Shown here piece after piece: positions 11,058 to 21,639 of a stretch of 64,000 bases of DNA. Below the pieces are notes generated by a model that had not been told where the DNA came from, ran no database searches, and saw only the letters and a list, made by a program, of their open reading frames with translations. The position numbers and the translations under genes were made by a program. The DNA lies in contig CM071574.1 in the NCBI GenBank assembly GCA_036426205.1, positions 10,740,020-10,804,019 on the forward strand, in the 5' to 3' direction. Numbering within the stretch: the stretch's first letter is position 1; each line of letters begins with the position of its first letter. This DNA comes from Ascaphus truei (taxonomy: Eukaryota; Chordata; Amphibia; Anura; Ascaphidae).

Positions 11058-12170
11058 TTATTTTTCTATAAATTTTGTATGGCTTTTGAAGAAAATAGAA
11101 TTAAGTATGATAGATGCTACTAAGAACAGTTTGACCTTGTTTTGGCTGTTTTTGTACAGACCCACACCCTCATCTTCAGTCCTTGTCAATAAGGCCTCAC
11201 CAATGACCTTCCATGCACTGTGGTTGAAAGTCTCTCTTCTCCCCATTGCTCCATCAATTTTTCTGATTTCATATTACCAGCTGACTTTTGTTCGTTGTCT
11301 CCAGTCAAGTACCATTCCTGTCCAATGTTGGTCATTTCTTTTTGCGATATTTCCGTCCCACTGGCATTTTAGTTTCTTCACCCTTGTAATGATGTCACAG
11401 ACTTTTGTTTGCTTTCTTACTCATTCACTCTTTTTCATGTTTCTTCTGGAAATACCCAGAATACCGTCTGTTGCAGTCAATTAGTGAGTATCATCATAAA
11501 AATCTGCTAAGTGATTAGAAGTAGACTAATTGAGCTGTAGTTCTTAAGGTTTCTTTATCTGGATAAGGATAACTATGGCATTGCTCCATTGTTCTGGAAT
11601 TTTCTTGTTCTTCAAGCAGCATGTAAAGAGTTTAGCATGTATTTTTTCTACTGCATCCCCAGCTTCTTTCAAGCTTCAGTTGCAATTCCACGTTCCCGGG
11701 GGGCCTTCTCATTCTTCATGTATTTCATTGCATTTGACATCTTCTGGGAGGATCATAGTTGGGGGTTCTTCTTCCTCTTCCAGATTATGTCCTGTATTAT
11801 CTGTGTCCTTGTACAATTTAATGTAGAAGTCCTCAAATCTCGTTATAATAAGTGCACATTCTTTTATTTTTGAGCCATTTACTTGTTTGAATGCAAGGAT
11901 GTGCTTCTTCCCAATCATAGTCATCTGCATCATACCACAGCTACATTTTCTTCATTCAGTTATACGCTTGCGTCTGGCACAGCTCTGCATATCTTTCAGC
12001 ACTAGTTTAAATTCTCTACCGTTATCATTGAAGTTCTTGTTGATAATTGTTTTTCTCTTTTTTGTAATCAGTTTTCTTCATTCCATCTTCATATTTGTAT
12101 GTATTTGTGCAGTGAACCAATTGTTGATCACTCCTTGTATCAAAACTGTTAAGGGAGCATGGAATTGAAT
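11058..12170 (-). pseudogene. Decayed non-LTR retrotransposon ORF (RTE-type)
   Basis: Minus-strand fragments follow the order of a non-LTR pol. First is a pre-RT segment (RFEDFYIKLYKDT, 11709-11933). Next is an RT entry motif (KIPEQWSNAIVILI near 11545-11600), followed by a remnant of the NYxSISLL motif. The C-terminal signature (KLKCQWDGNIAKRN, then a W-D-R-x-R block and EIRKI) lies at about 11190-11400. The last signature, KxKxxWxGHxAR followed by RWTxxxxxW and RPxxRWxDxI, is known from RTE-like and related elements in animals. The catalytic RT motifs in the middle appear deleted and several stops and frameshifts separate the pieces. A second C-terminus of the same family is at 20316-20645. 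Confidence 0.65.
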
Positions 12171-12254
12171 ATCCTCCCCAAAACTAAGGCTGTCTCACAT
12201 TTTAATCTGGTCTGTAACTGTTACATAAGCCTATAATATACATCCTCTCTAACT

Positions 12255-12420
12255 GTGCATGCAATGTATTGTATATCATGTATACCCTGTTCATTTATGT
12301 AACTGTATTTTTAACCATGTATTATTTGTCATATTAACTATTTCAGGACATACTTGAAAACGAGAGGTAACTCTCAATGTATCACTTCCTGGTAAAACAT
12401 TTTTCTAAATAAATAAATGT
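12255..12420 (+). repeat. Family B tail
   Basis: Contains catgtataccctgttcattt, atgtaactgtatttttaacc, ggacatacttgaaaacgaga and ggtaaaacatttttctaaat with an aaataaataaa end, matching the 3' part of the element at 9958-10490. Confidence 0.7.
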
Positions 12421-12600
12421 ATCCATCAAAAAAATTAAAGACCATCCCACATTCAGAAAACTGCTCAAGACTTGGCTCTTTGAAATCGCTTTCCTGAACA
12501 CCAATTGATTCTTCGTTCCACCTTTTTAAAAAAAAAGTGAATAGTAGCTGGGTTCGCCCTGTGTATGCGCTATACAAGACATTGAGATAGAGAGGGGTAG
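12421..12600 (+). pseudogene. L2/CR1-type LINE C-terminal fragment
   Basis: A plus-strand frame contains FRKLLKTWLFEIAF (about 12455-12500), the phe-arg-x-leu-leu-lys-thr-trp-leu-phe signature near the end of L2-like LINE proteins. A 'cgctatacaagacattgaga' tail follows. Everything upstream is missing. The signature is short, so this is a moderate call. Confidence 0.45.
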
Positions 12601-12981
12601 ATTTGGGAGTTGAGGCCTTACTTGCCATGCTGGTCTAATTTGCAAGTTGGCAAGTATCTTTCCCACTTTAGCCAGGTATATTGTTCAAGCTTTCATTGTA
12701 TGGTTGAACCTATCAGCCCTATACATCTTCTTGAACACCCTTTGCCACCTTCCTTCTACTTAGGCAGTGAGATAATGATATGTACCATATTGGCCCAAAT
12801 AGAAATGTTTATAAATGTTTGTTTATGTTTTTTTCCAAGAAAGTGCTTCTGAAAACTGTACTCGTATTATATGCGCAGCCTAACACCTTTTATTTTTCAT
12901 GTAGAGAACACCTTCAAAACTTTAGGGTCGTATTATGTGCAAGGCCATACTATATTCGGACCAATACAGTACATTTATAAG

Positions 12982-13138
12982 GAAAAACAGGACAGGACAG
13001 GCACTCCAATGCAAAAATGTTGAATATGTATTATTATAAAGGCTCCCAATAAAGCCTTTATCAAGAGCACCATTAGAAGCCGAAACATTGAGAATAAATA
13101 TTCAACTTTTTTGCATTGGAGTGCCTGTCCTGTTTTTC
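12982..13138. repeat. Foldback element, arms of about 45 bp
   Basis: The left arm begins gaaaaacaggacagg and then gcactccaatgcaaaaatgt; the right arm is its reverse complement (ttgcattggagtgcctgtcc, then tgttttt). The loop carries 'cctttatcaagagc' and 'agccgaaacattgag', a mutated form of the hammerhead-like block that is better kept at 55600-55789. Confidence 0.7.
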
Positions 13139-13426
13139 ACTATCATTGTGCTTCTTATGCTGACATTTGGACAGTATGCACCCGGAAAGATTTTTACAAC
13201 TACCAAGTGAGTGCCCTGTCGCTGGATTGCAAAAACTAAGTATGTGGTGTGTTAAGAAATGATGGTGATTGAGAGAATATATAATCATTATTAAGTCAAC
13301 ACCATTTTATCTTCATAAAAATTACTTAGCGATAGTACTGGAAATTGGTCAGTGATACATAAGAGAACCAGGGTTAAATTTGAGCAACAAAGTAACCTAT
13401 TATGTTTCCCGTTCTTCACTCCTTGA
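13139..13426. other. Unassigned stretch
   Basis: No recognised feature between the foldback and the hAT MITE. Confidence 0.45.
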
Positions 13427-13434
13427 ATGAGCTG

Positions 13435-13753
13435 TAGAGGTTGGTGAATTTGGATCTGCAGCGGATTGGACGGTTCCTTTGGTCCGCAGATTTCAGCAGA
13501 TAAATCTCAGAAAGGGTGATTTGTGTTTTGCGTATTTTCTAAATTATTATTATTACCAATACACTCAGCAGAATCCGCAACCCGTGGACGGATTTGTAGA
13601 ATCCAATCTGCGGATTCAGCAATCCTTTGGCGGATTGCTGAATCCACGGATTAGATTCTACAAATCCGACCACGGGTTGTATCCAATGGCAGTTTTTGTG
13701 GTAACATCAGTGAAAATCAAGGAAACGGATTTGGCCAGATTCACCCATCTCTA
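13435..13753. mobile_element. hAT MITE with 8-bp target duplication
   Basis: The left end is TAGAGGTTGGTGAATTTGGA; the reverse complement of the right end is TAGAGATGGGTGAATCTGGC. Flanks are atgagctg (13427-13434) and atgagcag (13754-13761), an 8-bp duplication with one change. The interior contains inverted blocks (gacggatttgtagaatccaa against gattctacaaatccgacca). Related copies are at 20020-20307 and 30406-30803. TIR form and 8-bp duplication are typical of hAT elements. Confidence 0.8.
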
Positions 13754-13761
13754 ATGAGCAG

Positions 13762-14195
13762 CAATATAAAGTGTGAAATAGCAGCCAGTGGTAGATCAAT
13801 TATAGTCACTGGAAGTCTAGGCTGCTGCCTCCCAGTTAAATGCCCTGCCCATAAAGCTGCCCAGAAACGGGGTTCATGTTAGATGGCAGAATATTTTTCC
13901 TTCTCCAGCTACAGACAATTTTGCACGATGTTCCTTTTCAATTCTTATGAAGGAAAATGATTGTATATTAGGCATGTAGGGGAAAACTGATGATACAGCT
14001 TAATTCTTTCATTATGTTATATTTCTGAATTTGCCTCAGTTACCAAATCAAGTAACTGAAAGCGGAACATTGTTAGAACTTTTTAATATTTTTTTATTTT
14101 GGAAGAGTAAAATAGGCTTGTGAGAGACCAAAACTGTGAACTGGCCTGAAATAACTGCTAGGCCATTTGAAAAAATATATATTTCTGCTAAATCC
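13762..14195. other. Unassigned stretch
   Basis: No recognised repeat or gene. Confidence 0.45.
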
Positions 14196-14603
14196 AACAG
14201 TGGTAGAGTGTCCAGATTTTGAAAATGAAAAACCGGGACACATTTTTTTTTTTATTTTTTTTTTTTAATATATATAACAGTTTATTTACGGTAGTGCACT
14301 TCTACTTTACTACCATTAGAGAGTGTGTGTGTGTGTACACCTCACTAATCAAACAAAAAAAAAACCAGATGTGAATGATTCTGAACCCATTAACCAGTGT
14401 CAGGATGCCCCCTCTTCACAATTTCTAAAGCAGCAATCCGGCCTGGGATCTTACCTGATCCGCAGTCCCTCAAGGTACTATACTGGAGGGGAGGTGTTCC
14501 CTACTTGTCTTCCGATGTTTCCCGCGTGAAACTTGAGTCAGATCTGGAAGAAAGCAGGGTAGGTTACTTCGGTGTAGGTATACGGCAGATAATATAAGAC
14601 AGA

Positions 14604-15216
14604 GGGTGAGGGAGACAGGGAGGGTGAGGGAGGGAGACAGGGAGGGTGAGGGAGGGAGACAGGGAGGGTGAGGGAGGGAGACAGGGAAGGTGAGGGAGGG
14701 AGACAGGGAGGGAGGCAGGGAGGGAGGCAGGGAGGGAGGCAGGGAGTGAGGGAGGGAGACAGGGTGAGACAGGGAGGGAGGAAGACAGGGTGAGACAGGG
14801 AGGGAGGGAGACAGGGTGAGACAGGGTGGGAGGGAGACAGGGTGAGACAGGGTGGGAGGGAGGGAGACAGGGTGAGAGGGAGGGAGACAGGGTGAGACAG
14901 GGTGGGAGGGAGGGAGGGAGACAGGGTGAGACAGGGTGAGACAGGGTGGGAGGGAGGGAGACAAGATGAGACAGGGTGGGAGGGAGACAGGGAGACAGGG
15001 TGAGATGGGTAGGAAGGAGGGAGACAGGGTGAGACAGGGTGGGAGGGAGACAGGATGAGACAGGGTGAGGGAGGGAGGGAGACATGGTGAGGGAGGGAGG
15101 GAGACAGGGTGAGGGAGGGGGTGAGACAGGGTGAGGGAGGGGGTGAGACAGGGAGACGGAGGGAGGGAGACAGGGAGGGTGAGGGAGGGAGACAGGGAGG
15201 GTGAGGGAGGGAGACA
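14604..15216. repeat. Purine-rich minisatellite (gagggagggagacaggg type)
   Basis: Units of gggagggagacaggg(a/t)g with g(g)tgagggag or gtgagacag spacers repeat over 600 bp and run into the assembly gap. One strand is almost purely purine, so triplex or G-rich structures are plausible. Confidence 0.9.
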
Positions 15217-15313
15217 NNNNNNNNNNNNNNNNNNNNNNNNNNNNNNNNNNNNNNNNNNNNNNNNNNNNNNNNNNNNNNNNNNNNNNNNNNNNNNNNNNNN
15301 NNNNNNNNNNNNN
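15217..15313. other. Assembly gap (97 N)
   Basis: A run of N sits exactly between the purine-rich and CA-rich satellites. The true length of either array is therefore unknown. Confidence 0.99.
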
Positions 15314-15395
15314 ACACACACTGATACACAAACACTAATAAACACACTGATACACACACACACACACACACTGATACACAAACACACACACAATA

Positions 15396-15435
<40 letters not shown>

Positions 15436-15826
15436 ACTGATACACACACTGATACACAAACACTAATAAACACACTCACACACATACACACACACACACA
15501 CACACTGATACACCCATTGATACACACACACACACACACACTGATACACACACACACACTGATACACACACACTGATACACACACACACACTGATACACA
15601 CACACACTGATACATACACACACTGATACACACACACATACTGATACACACACACTGATACACACACACCCACTGATACACACACACACACACTGACTGA
15701 TACACACACAGATACACACACAGATACACACACAGATATACACACAGATACACATACACAGATACACACACAGATACACACACAGATACACACACAGATA
15801 CACACACAGATACACACACAGATACA
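15314..15826. repeat. CA-rich satellite with (ACACACTGATAC)n
   Basis: Alternating (AC)n, cactgatacacac and, toward the right, acacacagatac units. The reverse strand gives long Cys-Val-Ser frames with no stops, which explains the apparent ORFs here. Confidence 0.9.
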
Positions 15827-15936
15827 CCCTGTCTCCCCCTGCACCGCCCGCCAGCCCCTGCACCGCCCACGACCGCGCAGCAACCACTGCCCGCCCCCGA
15901 GCCCATCTCCCACACCAAGGGGATGGGGGGAAGTGA

Positions 15937-16130
15937 GCGCCGGGGGGCAAAGGTGGGAGTGCCGGGGGGCAAAGCTGGGAGCGCCGATTGGCAAAGGTGG
16001 GAGTGCCGGGGGGCAAAGCTGGGAGCGCTGGGGGGCAAAGCTGGGAGCGCCGATGGGCAAAGATGGGAGCGCCGGGGGGCAAAGCTGGGAGCGCCGGGGG
16101 GGGCAATGGTGGGAGCACCAGGGGGCAAAG
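15937..16130. repeat. 22-bp GC-rich minisatellite, about nine units
   Basis: The unit is gcgccggggggcaaagctgg plus ga, with variants gtgccg, gcgctg, gcgccgatt and gcaccag at the start. It lies inside the right third of the hAT-like element. Confidence 0.9.
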
Positions 16131-16599
16131 TTACAAGGTGGTACAATGGCAGGAACACCCCCGCTACCACCTCCCCCCCCCTGGCTGGGACCCGGGACAG
16201 AAGGGGGACACTCACCACGCACAGAGGAGCCAGGCGCGGGAAGACAGACACACTCACGAGTGCTCTGCACAAAGCGGAAGCCCCGACCCCGGCTTCCTCT
16301 GACCTGCCTGCGACCAATCCCCTGCAGGCCGGCCGGCATTCTAAGTCCCGCCCCCGGCATTCTCCTTCATTCAGTCCCCCTGGCAGCATTCACACACACA
16401 CACATAGAAAATACTTACCGGCCGCCGCATTCTCCTCACCGCCGCTGCCCCGCAATACCGGGACCAGGGACAAAAACCGGGACAAAACCGGGATGGAGCT
16501 AAAATCAGGACAGGGCAGAAAAAAACGGGACTGTCCCGGCAAAAACGGAACTGTCCCAGCAAAAACGGGACGAATGGTCACCCTAAAGAGTGGGGAAAG

Positions 16600-18985
16600 C
16601 AAAAAGGAAAATACAGTTCTAATACTGTATCCAGCTTTTTCTTGGTATTAAATTAAGGCCAGTTTGGTAGCTATGTGATAAAATAGGCAACACATTCCAT
16701 ATTTGACCTGCATTAAAAGTAAATTAATCTTCCCAAAAGAAAAGACTGAAATCTATTTCTTAATCTGAAATGATTCCTCGAGTTACATCTATAACTGAGG
16801 AGAGATGACCTTTTCCAAGATACTAAGATGTATTTATAATGTTGATTTGATCTAATTTTTCTGTTGTAGAATTGGATTTCTTCGGTGTGTGCCTTGCTGC
16901 ACTCTTCCACCTCTATTACAATGTACTGACCTTATTTTAACTTTCATTTCAAGATTCTTCAACTCCTGATACTGCTCCATTTCCAACTTTACAACCAACT
17001 CCAGCACTTTTTCATGAAACCCTACATCAAGAGTTTGAGAAGCCAACATGAGCCACATCAACATTATGTACTGTTGTTTTCACTGGTACCACAGAGAATC
17101 CCAAAAACAACATGACAAATATACTATGAATAGTGACCCAACTGCCCAGCAGCTCAAAATCTTTTAAGCGTTTTGTAGAGGAATTGGTAGTATAATATCT
17201 TACACTGCAGTCATTTTGTTTATTCCTACAGAACCAAATGTCTTTTGTTTGGAATGTAAAGTTTACCAAGTTTTCATTGCACTTTTAAACCACTTTGTGT
17301 CAGCTTTTTTACTTTGCTTCTCCATTTCCCAGAAGAGTAAAGCTCATCTTTAAAATGTTGAAGCCTGCTGGTTTTTGAACTACAAACAGCTGCAGTTAGC
17401 TTTGTAAGAAAGCAGCCATTGTTGGAAAGAAAAATAAAGATTTAGAATTTCATTGCTCGACATTATAGTGTATGCTGTGACTCAAGTTTCACTTTTTATG
17501 GGAGTTTAACTTTGGAAAAGAAATTAAAAAAAACATTTAAGGTTGAAATAAAGCAGAATAAAGCTTCACTAAACACAGATGCAAATTTCAGCAAACACAT
17601 GTGAAATCAAAGAAAAAATGAAAACATCTTTTGTTATGAAAGCATAGTTTTTATAACAAAGGAAACGAAAAATATCTGATCATCATAGAACAAAACTTTC
17701 TTATATTCTATTCTTTTACTAGGATAAATACATTGTCCATAATCATATCATCGAGAAACTGTTAGTACTCAGGGACATCCAAATAATTTCTGTAAAGTAG
17801 CAATTAGAACAGCTATGTCCCCTAATTGAAGAACGATCACCTTTCTTATTATGGAGGTATATACTGTATATTGTACTTAGTCATAGTTAGTACAAAGTAC
17901 AGCAACAATTTGAAATTATAACACAAAAAAATGGCAGATAATGCATCAACCCTGTTTTAAGGCCATTTTAACACAAAGCCTCATTTATTATGTTTGAAAG
18001 CACAGAAGGCTATTAAAACATAAAAATATGAATAAAGATTAAATATAAAAACATATTAATGGATTGCAGACTTTATATAACATTATAGAGAATAAGAAAC
18101 AACTAATTATTACTAATAAGAAATAGTTCATGGTAACGGATTTAAATATTTTCTGCAATATTATACAGAAAAAAAGCTCATTTAAAGAAAGTACATTGCT
18201 ATTATGGTTTCTGCTGCTTTTGAATAAAGGGTCACACTCCAGCAACACTCTGATAAATAATAAGACCTTGATAATTGGTGAGTGTGCTGCAGATTTTATT
18301 TCTAAAGCAACAGATAATCAGAGCGCTCAGTGTTTTAGTTTTTACTGTTAACTGGAAAACTAGGCTTCAGTCTGATAGCCAGAAAAAATCTATGAATCTA
18401 ATCAACAATATTATACAAGGACACTCTACATCTCCCTTTCAATTCATTGCAGGTTTAAAATAAAGGAGGTGTGACAGATGCGAGCTGAAAATAATGTTCG
18501 ACAAAGCTGCAAGATTTAAAGTAGACCCTAAAAAAGTGAACGTTTATTTATGCCAGAATGCTTGCTAAATCGAATCGCTTACTTCGATTCCACTGTCATA
18601 AAGCATGACATTAGTTACAATTTCACATACTGGAAGAATGATATTGGATAATTTAGGACTGTGTAACTATTTGAGCATTAAAGAGAAAAGTCAGTGGGAG
18701 GATGCTTTTTCTTCTTAGCAAAGTAAATCAAGCCATTTATAATACTTTGTTCTCTAAATATATAACACAGGAACAACTTGTACAGACTTCTGTGTCCATT
18801 CAGTTTTCACATTGCTTCCTTATATTCCACTTTCTTTACAAATGAAGCTTTAGGTGAAAACATGTCAACATGTCAGTGCAATGCCATACTATTATGGCTA
18901 ATACTATACACCTGATACAGTACATAAAGCTTGGCCCCCTGGAGACACACTTACCAGAATGCCCTCCTGCAGCCTCTGTACGTTC
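16600..18985. other. Long unassigned stretch
   Basis: A minus-strand frame at 16850-17270 gives residues such as EKVLELVVKLEMEQYQELK, coiled-coil-like in composition, but adjoining frames are broken and I recognise no protein. From 17300 to 18950 the DNA is AT-rich without clear repeats. A fossil exon or retrocopy near 17.0 kb is possible. Confidence 0.4.
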
Positions 18986-18989
18986 TCCC

Positions 18990-19187
18990 TACCAATTAGA
19001 TTGTAAGCTCTTCAGAGCAGGGACTCCTCTTCCACAATGTTACTTTAATGTCTGAAGCACTTATTCCCGTGATCTGTTATTTGTAGTTATTTGTTATTTA
19101 TACAATTGTCACGTGCATTACTGCTGTGACGCGCTATGCATATTAATGGCGCTATGTAAATAAAGACATACATACATACATACATAT
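18990..19187 (+). repeat. L2-type LINE 3' tail with (ACAT)n
   Basis: Contains attagattgtaagctcttca, gagcagggactcctcttcc, attactgctgtgacgcgcta and ggcgctatgtaaataaagac, then (ACAT)n. It is the sense-orientation partner of the copy at 547-745. Confidence 0.75.
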
Positions 19188-19341
19188 ATAACTTTCTTAG
19201 CATTCAGTAACTGCTACAGTATTAGCTAGCATTCCATTACTTGAACTGAGTTAGTAATTGTGTACACCACACTTGTGAAGACTTGGTGAAGTTTTGGTGA
19301 CTCGTGGCAGTAACCACTGATAACATAGTTATAGTATGATC

Positions 19342-19778
19342 TTAAAGCAGCAGTCCAAGCTGCCCTTTTTTTAATATATATTTTTTCACTTTAATATGTG
19401 CATCAATAAAATCCACACAATGATAAGTAATTAGCTAAGTTGTGATCGATCGGCGAAGATTCGGCTTGGGGGTTCACTAAATGCTGTCAGTGCAGCAGAA
19501 GAGGACCAAAGATGCAAAGTTTTCTGGGGAAGATCATGTGACCAGGTAGTCATTAGATACAATTGGTGCACTGCTAGAGAGAGTGCAGGGCTCAAACAGG
19601 GGTGTGCCAGAGCCTATTTCAGAAGAGCAAGGGGATGTGACCTTGTAAATGGTTGCTATAGAAACAAAAAATGTCATCACACTTGTTTAAAAAAAATGCT
19701 TCAAGTATTCTCATAGTAAAGAACTGATTTAATTTAAAAAATAGACATGTAGGATATTTCTTGATCTGCAGCTTATAA
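19342..19778 (+). mobile_element. Kolobok/T2-like MITE, TTAA-flanked
   Basis: TTAA at 19342-19345 is followed by AGCAGCAGTCCAAGCTGCCC. The right end (gatctgcagctt) is slightly eroded. The interior contains gaagattcggcttgggggtt, catgtgaccaggtagtcatt and aatggttgctatagaaacaa. Two further copies exist at 23884-24353 and 54282-54767. A TTAA target and AAAGC-type termini fit the Kolobok/T2 group described in frogs; piggyBac-type is the alternative. Confidence 0.65.
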
Positions 19779-20019
19779 TAAGCTTAAATGTTTTAAGCTT
19801 TAAGCTGTTTTCTGTTCTGGGACTTTACATTCTGTGATATTCTAAAGATGCAAACAAGCAAATATTTTAAAAACTCACTTAATCTTTTAATTTCCCAAAC
19901 TTAATGATATAAACTTTAGCAAGTTGATACCAAAGAATTAACATTTCTATATTGATACTCCAGATTCTGTCCCAACATATACTCCCCTCTCATGTATTCT
20001 GTATGTGTGTAGTAACTTG

Positions 20020-20307
20020 TAGAGATGGGCGAATTTTCTTGGAGGATTTGGATCCGCAGCGGATCGCCCGGTTCTTTTGGTCGTCAGAAATCAACGGATC
20101 AATCTCATAAAGAGCGATATGTGGTTTGCGGACTTTTCATTATTATTGACAATACACTCTGTGGATTCCCCAATCCGTTGATGGATTTGTAAAATCCAAT
20201 CTGCGGATTCAGCATTCCGTTTGCGGATTTTACACCGCAGAACTGATTTTGTGAGGAAAATTTGAGAAAATCCGGGAAACAAATTTGTGTGGATTCACCC
20301 ATCTCTA
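20020..20307. mobile_element. hAT MITE (same family as 13435-13753)
   Basis: Ends are TAGAGATGGGCGAATTTTC and, reverse-complemented, TAGAGATGGGTGAATCCACA. The interior shares ggatccgcagcggatcg, aatccaatctgcggattcag and other blocks with the two related copies. I do not see a clear 8-bp target duplication here. Confidence 0.75.
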
Positions 20308-20315
20308 CATTGCAA

Positions 20316-20645
20316 GCCTCTCTTCTCCATGCTGCTCTAACAATTTTTCTGATTTCATCCTCCCATCATACTTTTGGCTGTCGTCTTGGTCTTTTAATCT
20401 CTTATGCAATCCAGTCGAGTGCCATCTTTGTCCAACGATGGTAATTTTAACTTGCGACATACCCGGCCCACTGACATTTTAATTTCATCACCTTTGTGAC
20501 GATGTCACAGACTTTTGTTTCATATCGAACCCATTCATTCTTTTTCCTGTCTCTATGGGCAAAACCCATCATACAGTACATATTCCACTCATCACTCTTT
20601 GATTCACACTCCTCCCACAAACAGCTGCTGGACACAGTGACGTAA
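20316..20645 (-). pseudogene. RTE-type retrotransposon C-terminal fragment
   Basis: The minus strand reads KKNEWVRYETKVCDIVTKVM, then KLKCQWAGYVAS, then (after a stop) RWTKMALDWIA and, after another stop, RQPKVxWEDEIRKI. The order matches the KLKWxWAGHxAR ... RWTxxxLxW ... RPxxRWxDEIRK signature at the end of RTE-like pol proteins and the copy at 11058-12170. It is cut on the downstream side by the hAT MITE and upstream by a foldback. Confidence 0.7.
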
Positions 20646-20735
20646 ATCAACGCGTTTCGTCAGCTGCTGCGCCGACTTCTTCAAGGCACCCTTGAAGAAG
20701 TCGGCACAACAGCTGATGAAACGCGTTGATTTACG
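20641..20735. repeat. Short foldback with hammerhead-like cores in both arms
   Basis: The arms (cgtaaatcaacgcgtttcgt ... and its reverse complement) are almost perfect over 46 bp. In each arm the order is TTGAAGA, stem II, GAAACGCGTT. Stem II pairs as GUCGGC/GCUGAC in the minus arm and GUCGGC/GCUGAU in the plus arm, so pairing is kept. ACGCGU after GAA is palindromic. The first core base is U instead of C, so activity is doubtful. Confidence 0.5.
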
Positions 20736-20741
20736 CGTTTC

Positions 20742-21365
20742 TCACAAGTGATCTTTAAATTTGCTATATAGCAAATAAAAAGATCACTTGTGAGCACATT
20801 CACATGTCTTAGGCAGGTCTGCAACCCTGCCTTTCTCCATTATCACCCAGCCTACAGCACTACCACTGCAGCAAGGGATTCTGGGAAGTGACATGCAAAT
20901 GAGCACACAATGTGTCACCTTTTGTCTGAAAATCCATTGTTACATGGAGCCCATATAAGCTAATGCTTGCTGCTCACACAGCTTTAAAAGCACAGCATGG
21001 GAATCAGATGCAATGCCAGAGAAGCCATTCACAGACATGTTTCAACCTTAATGGGTATCATCAGTGTGAAGTTGGTTGTACTGCTGGCTTTGCATTTTCA
21101 AGACTCTAGGGCTTACCATCACATTTTAAGTTATGGTGGGTGAAAAGGCAACAAGACACCTCCACCGTATTGCATATAGCAGTCATTTCCCAGAATCCCT
21201 TGTTGCAGTGGTAGTGCTGTATGCTGGGTGATAATGGTGAAAGGCAGGGTTGCATACCTGCCTATGACATGTGAATGTGCTCACAAGTGATCTTTTTGTT
21301 TGCTATATGCAATACAGTGGAGTTTTTTTGTTGCCTTTTTCACCCACCATAACTTAAAACGTGTG
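20742..21365. repeat. Compound inverted repeat (nested foldbacks)
   Basis: Blocks on the left (gatcacttgtgagcacattc, cagcaagggattctgggaag) recur inverted on the right (cccagaatcccttgttgcag, gtgctcacaagtgatctttt). A second pair of arms (ttttaagttatggtgggtga near 21125 and tcacccaccataacttaaaa near 21345) encloses the right half. This looks like a foldback transposon inserted in, or built from, another. The hammerhead candidate lies between the outer arms. Confidence 0.65.
21028..21070 (-). ncRNA. Hammerhead ribozyme candidate (minimal type I)
   Basis: The minus strand reads, in order, stem I UUCACA, core CUGAUGA, UACCCAUUAAGGUU, GAA, ACAUGU, C, then UGUGAA. Stem I is a perfect 6-bp pair (UUCACA/UGUGAA). 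The core box is canonical. Stem II is ACC/GGU with a 6-nt loop and a U-U at the base. Stem III would be the palindrome ACAUGU, a minimal form that in known hammerheads of Penelope-like elements is stabilised by dimerisation. Cleavage is expected after C (complement of 21034). Activity is inferred only. Confidence 0.6.
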
Positions 21366-21399
21366 TGTGTGTATGTGCCCCCTCTGGGTGAGAGATTGG

Positions 21400-21460
21400 T
21401 AGGGTTAACCCCTTACTTTCCTTAGCAGTTAGTAAAGTAGGGAAGCTTTGGTGGTGATGG
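21400..21460. repeat. Short family A-like hairpin
   Basis: gttaaccccttactttcctt followed by agcagttagtaaagtaggg resembles the gttaaccccttcattacc hairpins of family A. Nothing else of that element is attached. Confidence 0.4.
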
Positions 21461-21639
21461 GGTAGACAAAGGGATATAACACCCATGAGAGTGAGTGCAA
21501 TAATTGTCTTGCATTACTGTGGCACCACATCAGAATTGTAAGATATAATTTTTAGCTGTGTTTCACAATAGGGGAGGCACCGAACAGAGAGGAGACAGGA
21601 GGTTATTGCACTTTGTTGTTAGATGATATAACTTAACCG

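Larger units (their letters stand above)
14204..16585. mobile_element. 2.4-kb hAT-like non-autonomous element packed with satellites
   Basis: The left end is TAGAGTGTCCAGATTTTGAA and the reverse complement of the right end is TAGGGTGACCATTCGTCCCG. Flanks are aacagtgg (14196-14203) and aagagtgg (16586-16593), an 8-bp duplication with one change, as expected for hAT. Near both ends are ccgggaca-type words. There is no transposase. The interior is a purine-rich minisatellite, an assembly gap, a CA-rich satellite and a GC-rich 22-bp minisatellite. The long minus-strand frames (Ser/Pro/Leu-rich then Cys/Val-rich) are frames through satellites, not genes. A smaller element with the same plan is at 56181-57091. 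Confidence 0.75.

Noticed and set aside
15314..15826. CRISPR-like appearance of regularly spaced gatacaca words
   Set aside because: Spacers are themselves CA repeats and vary in a simple-repeat manner; this is a microsatellite-derived satellite in a eukaryotic genome.
14470..16389. Long open frames on the minus strand (up to about 526 residues) and several on the plus strand
   Set aside because: They run through purine-rich, CA-rich and GC-rich satellites and across an N gap; the residues are simple Ser-Pro-Leu and Cys-Val-Ser repeats. The lack of stops is a property of the repeats.
16850..17270. Coiled-coil-like minus-strand frame as a host exon
   Set aside because: Neighbouring frames are broken, there is no splice-site pair and no protein is recognised, so it is only mentioned in the unassigned stretch.
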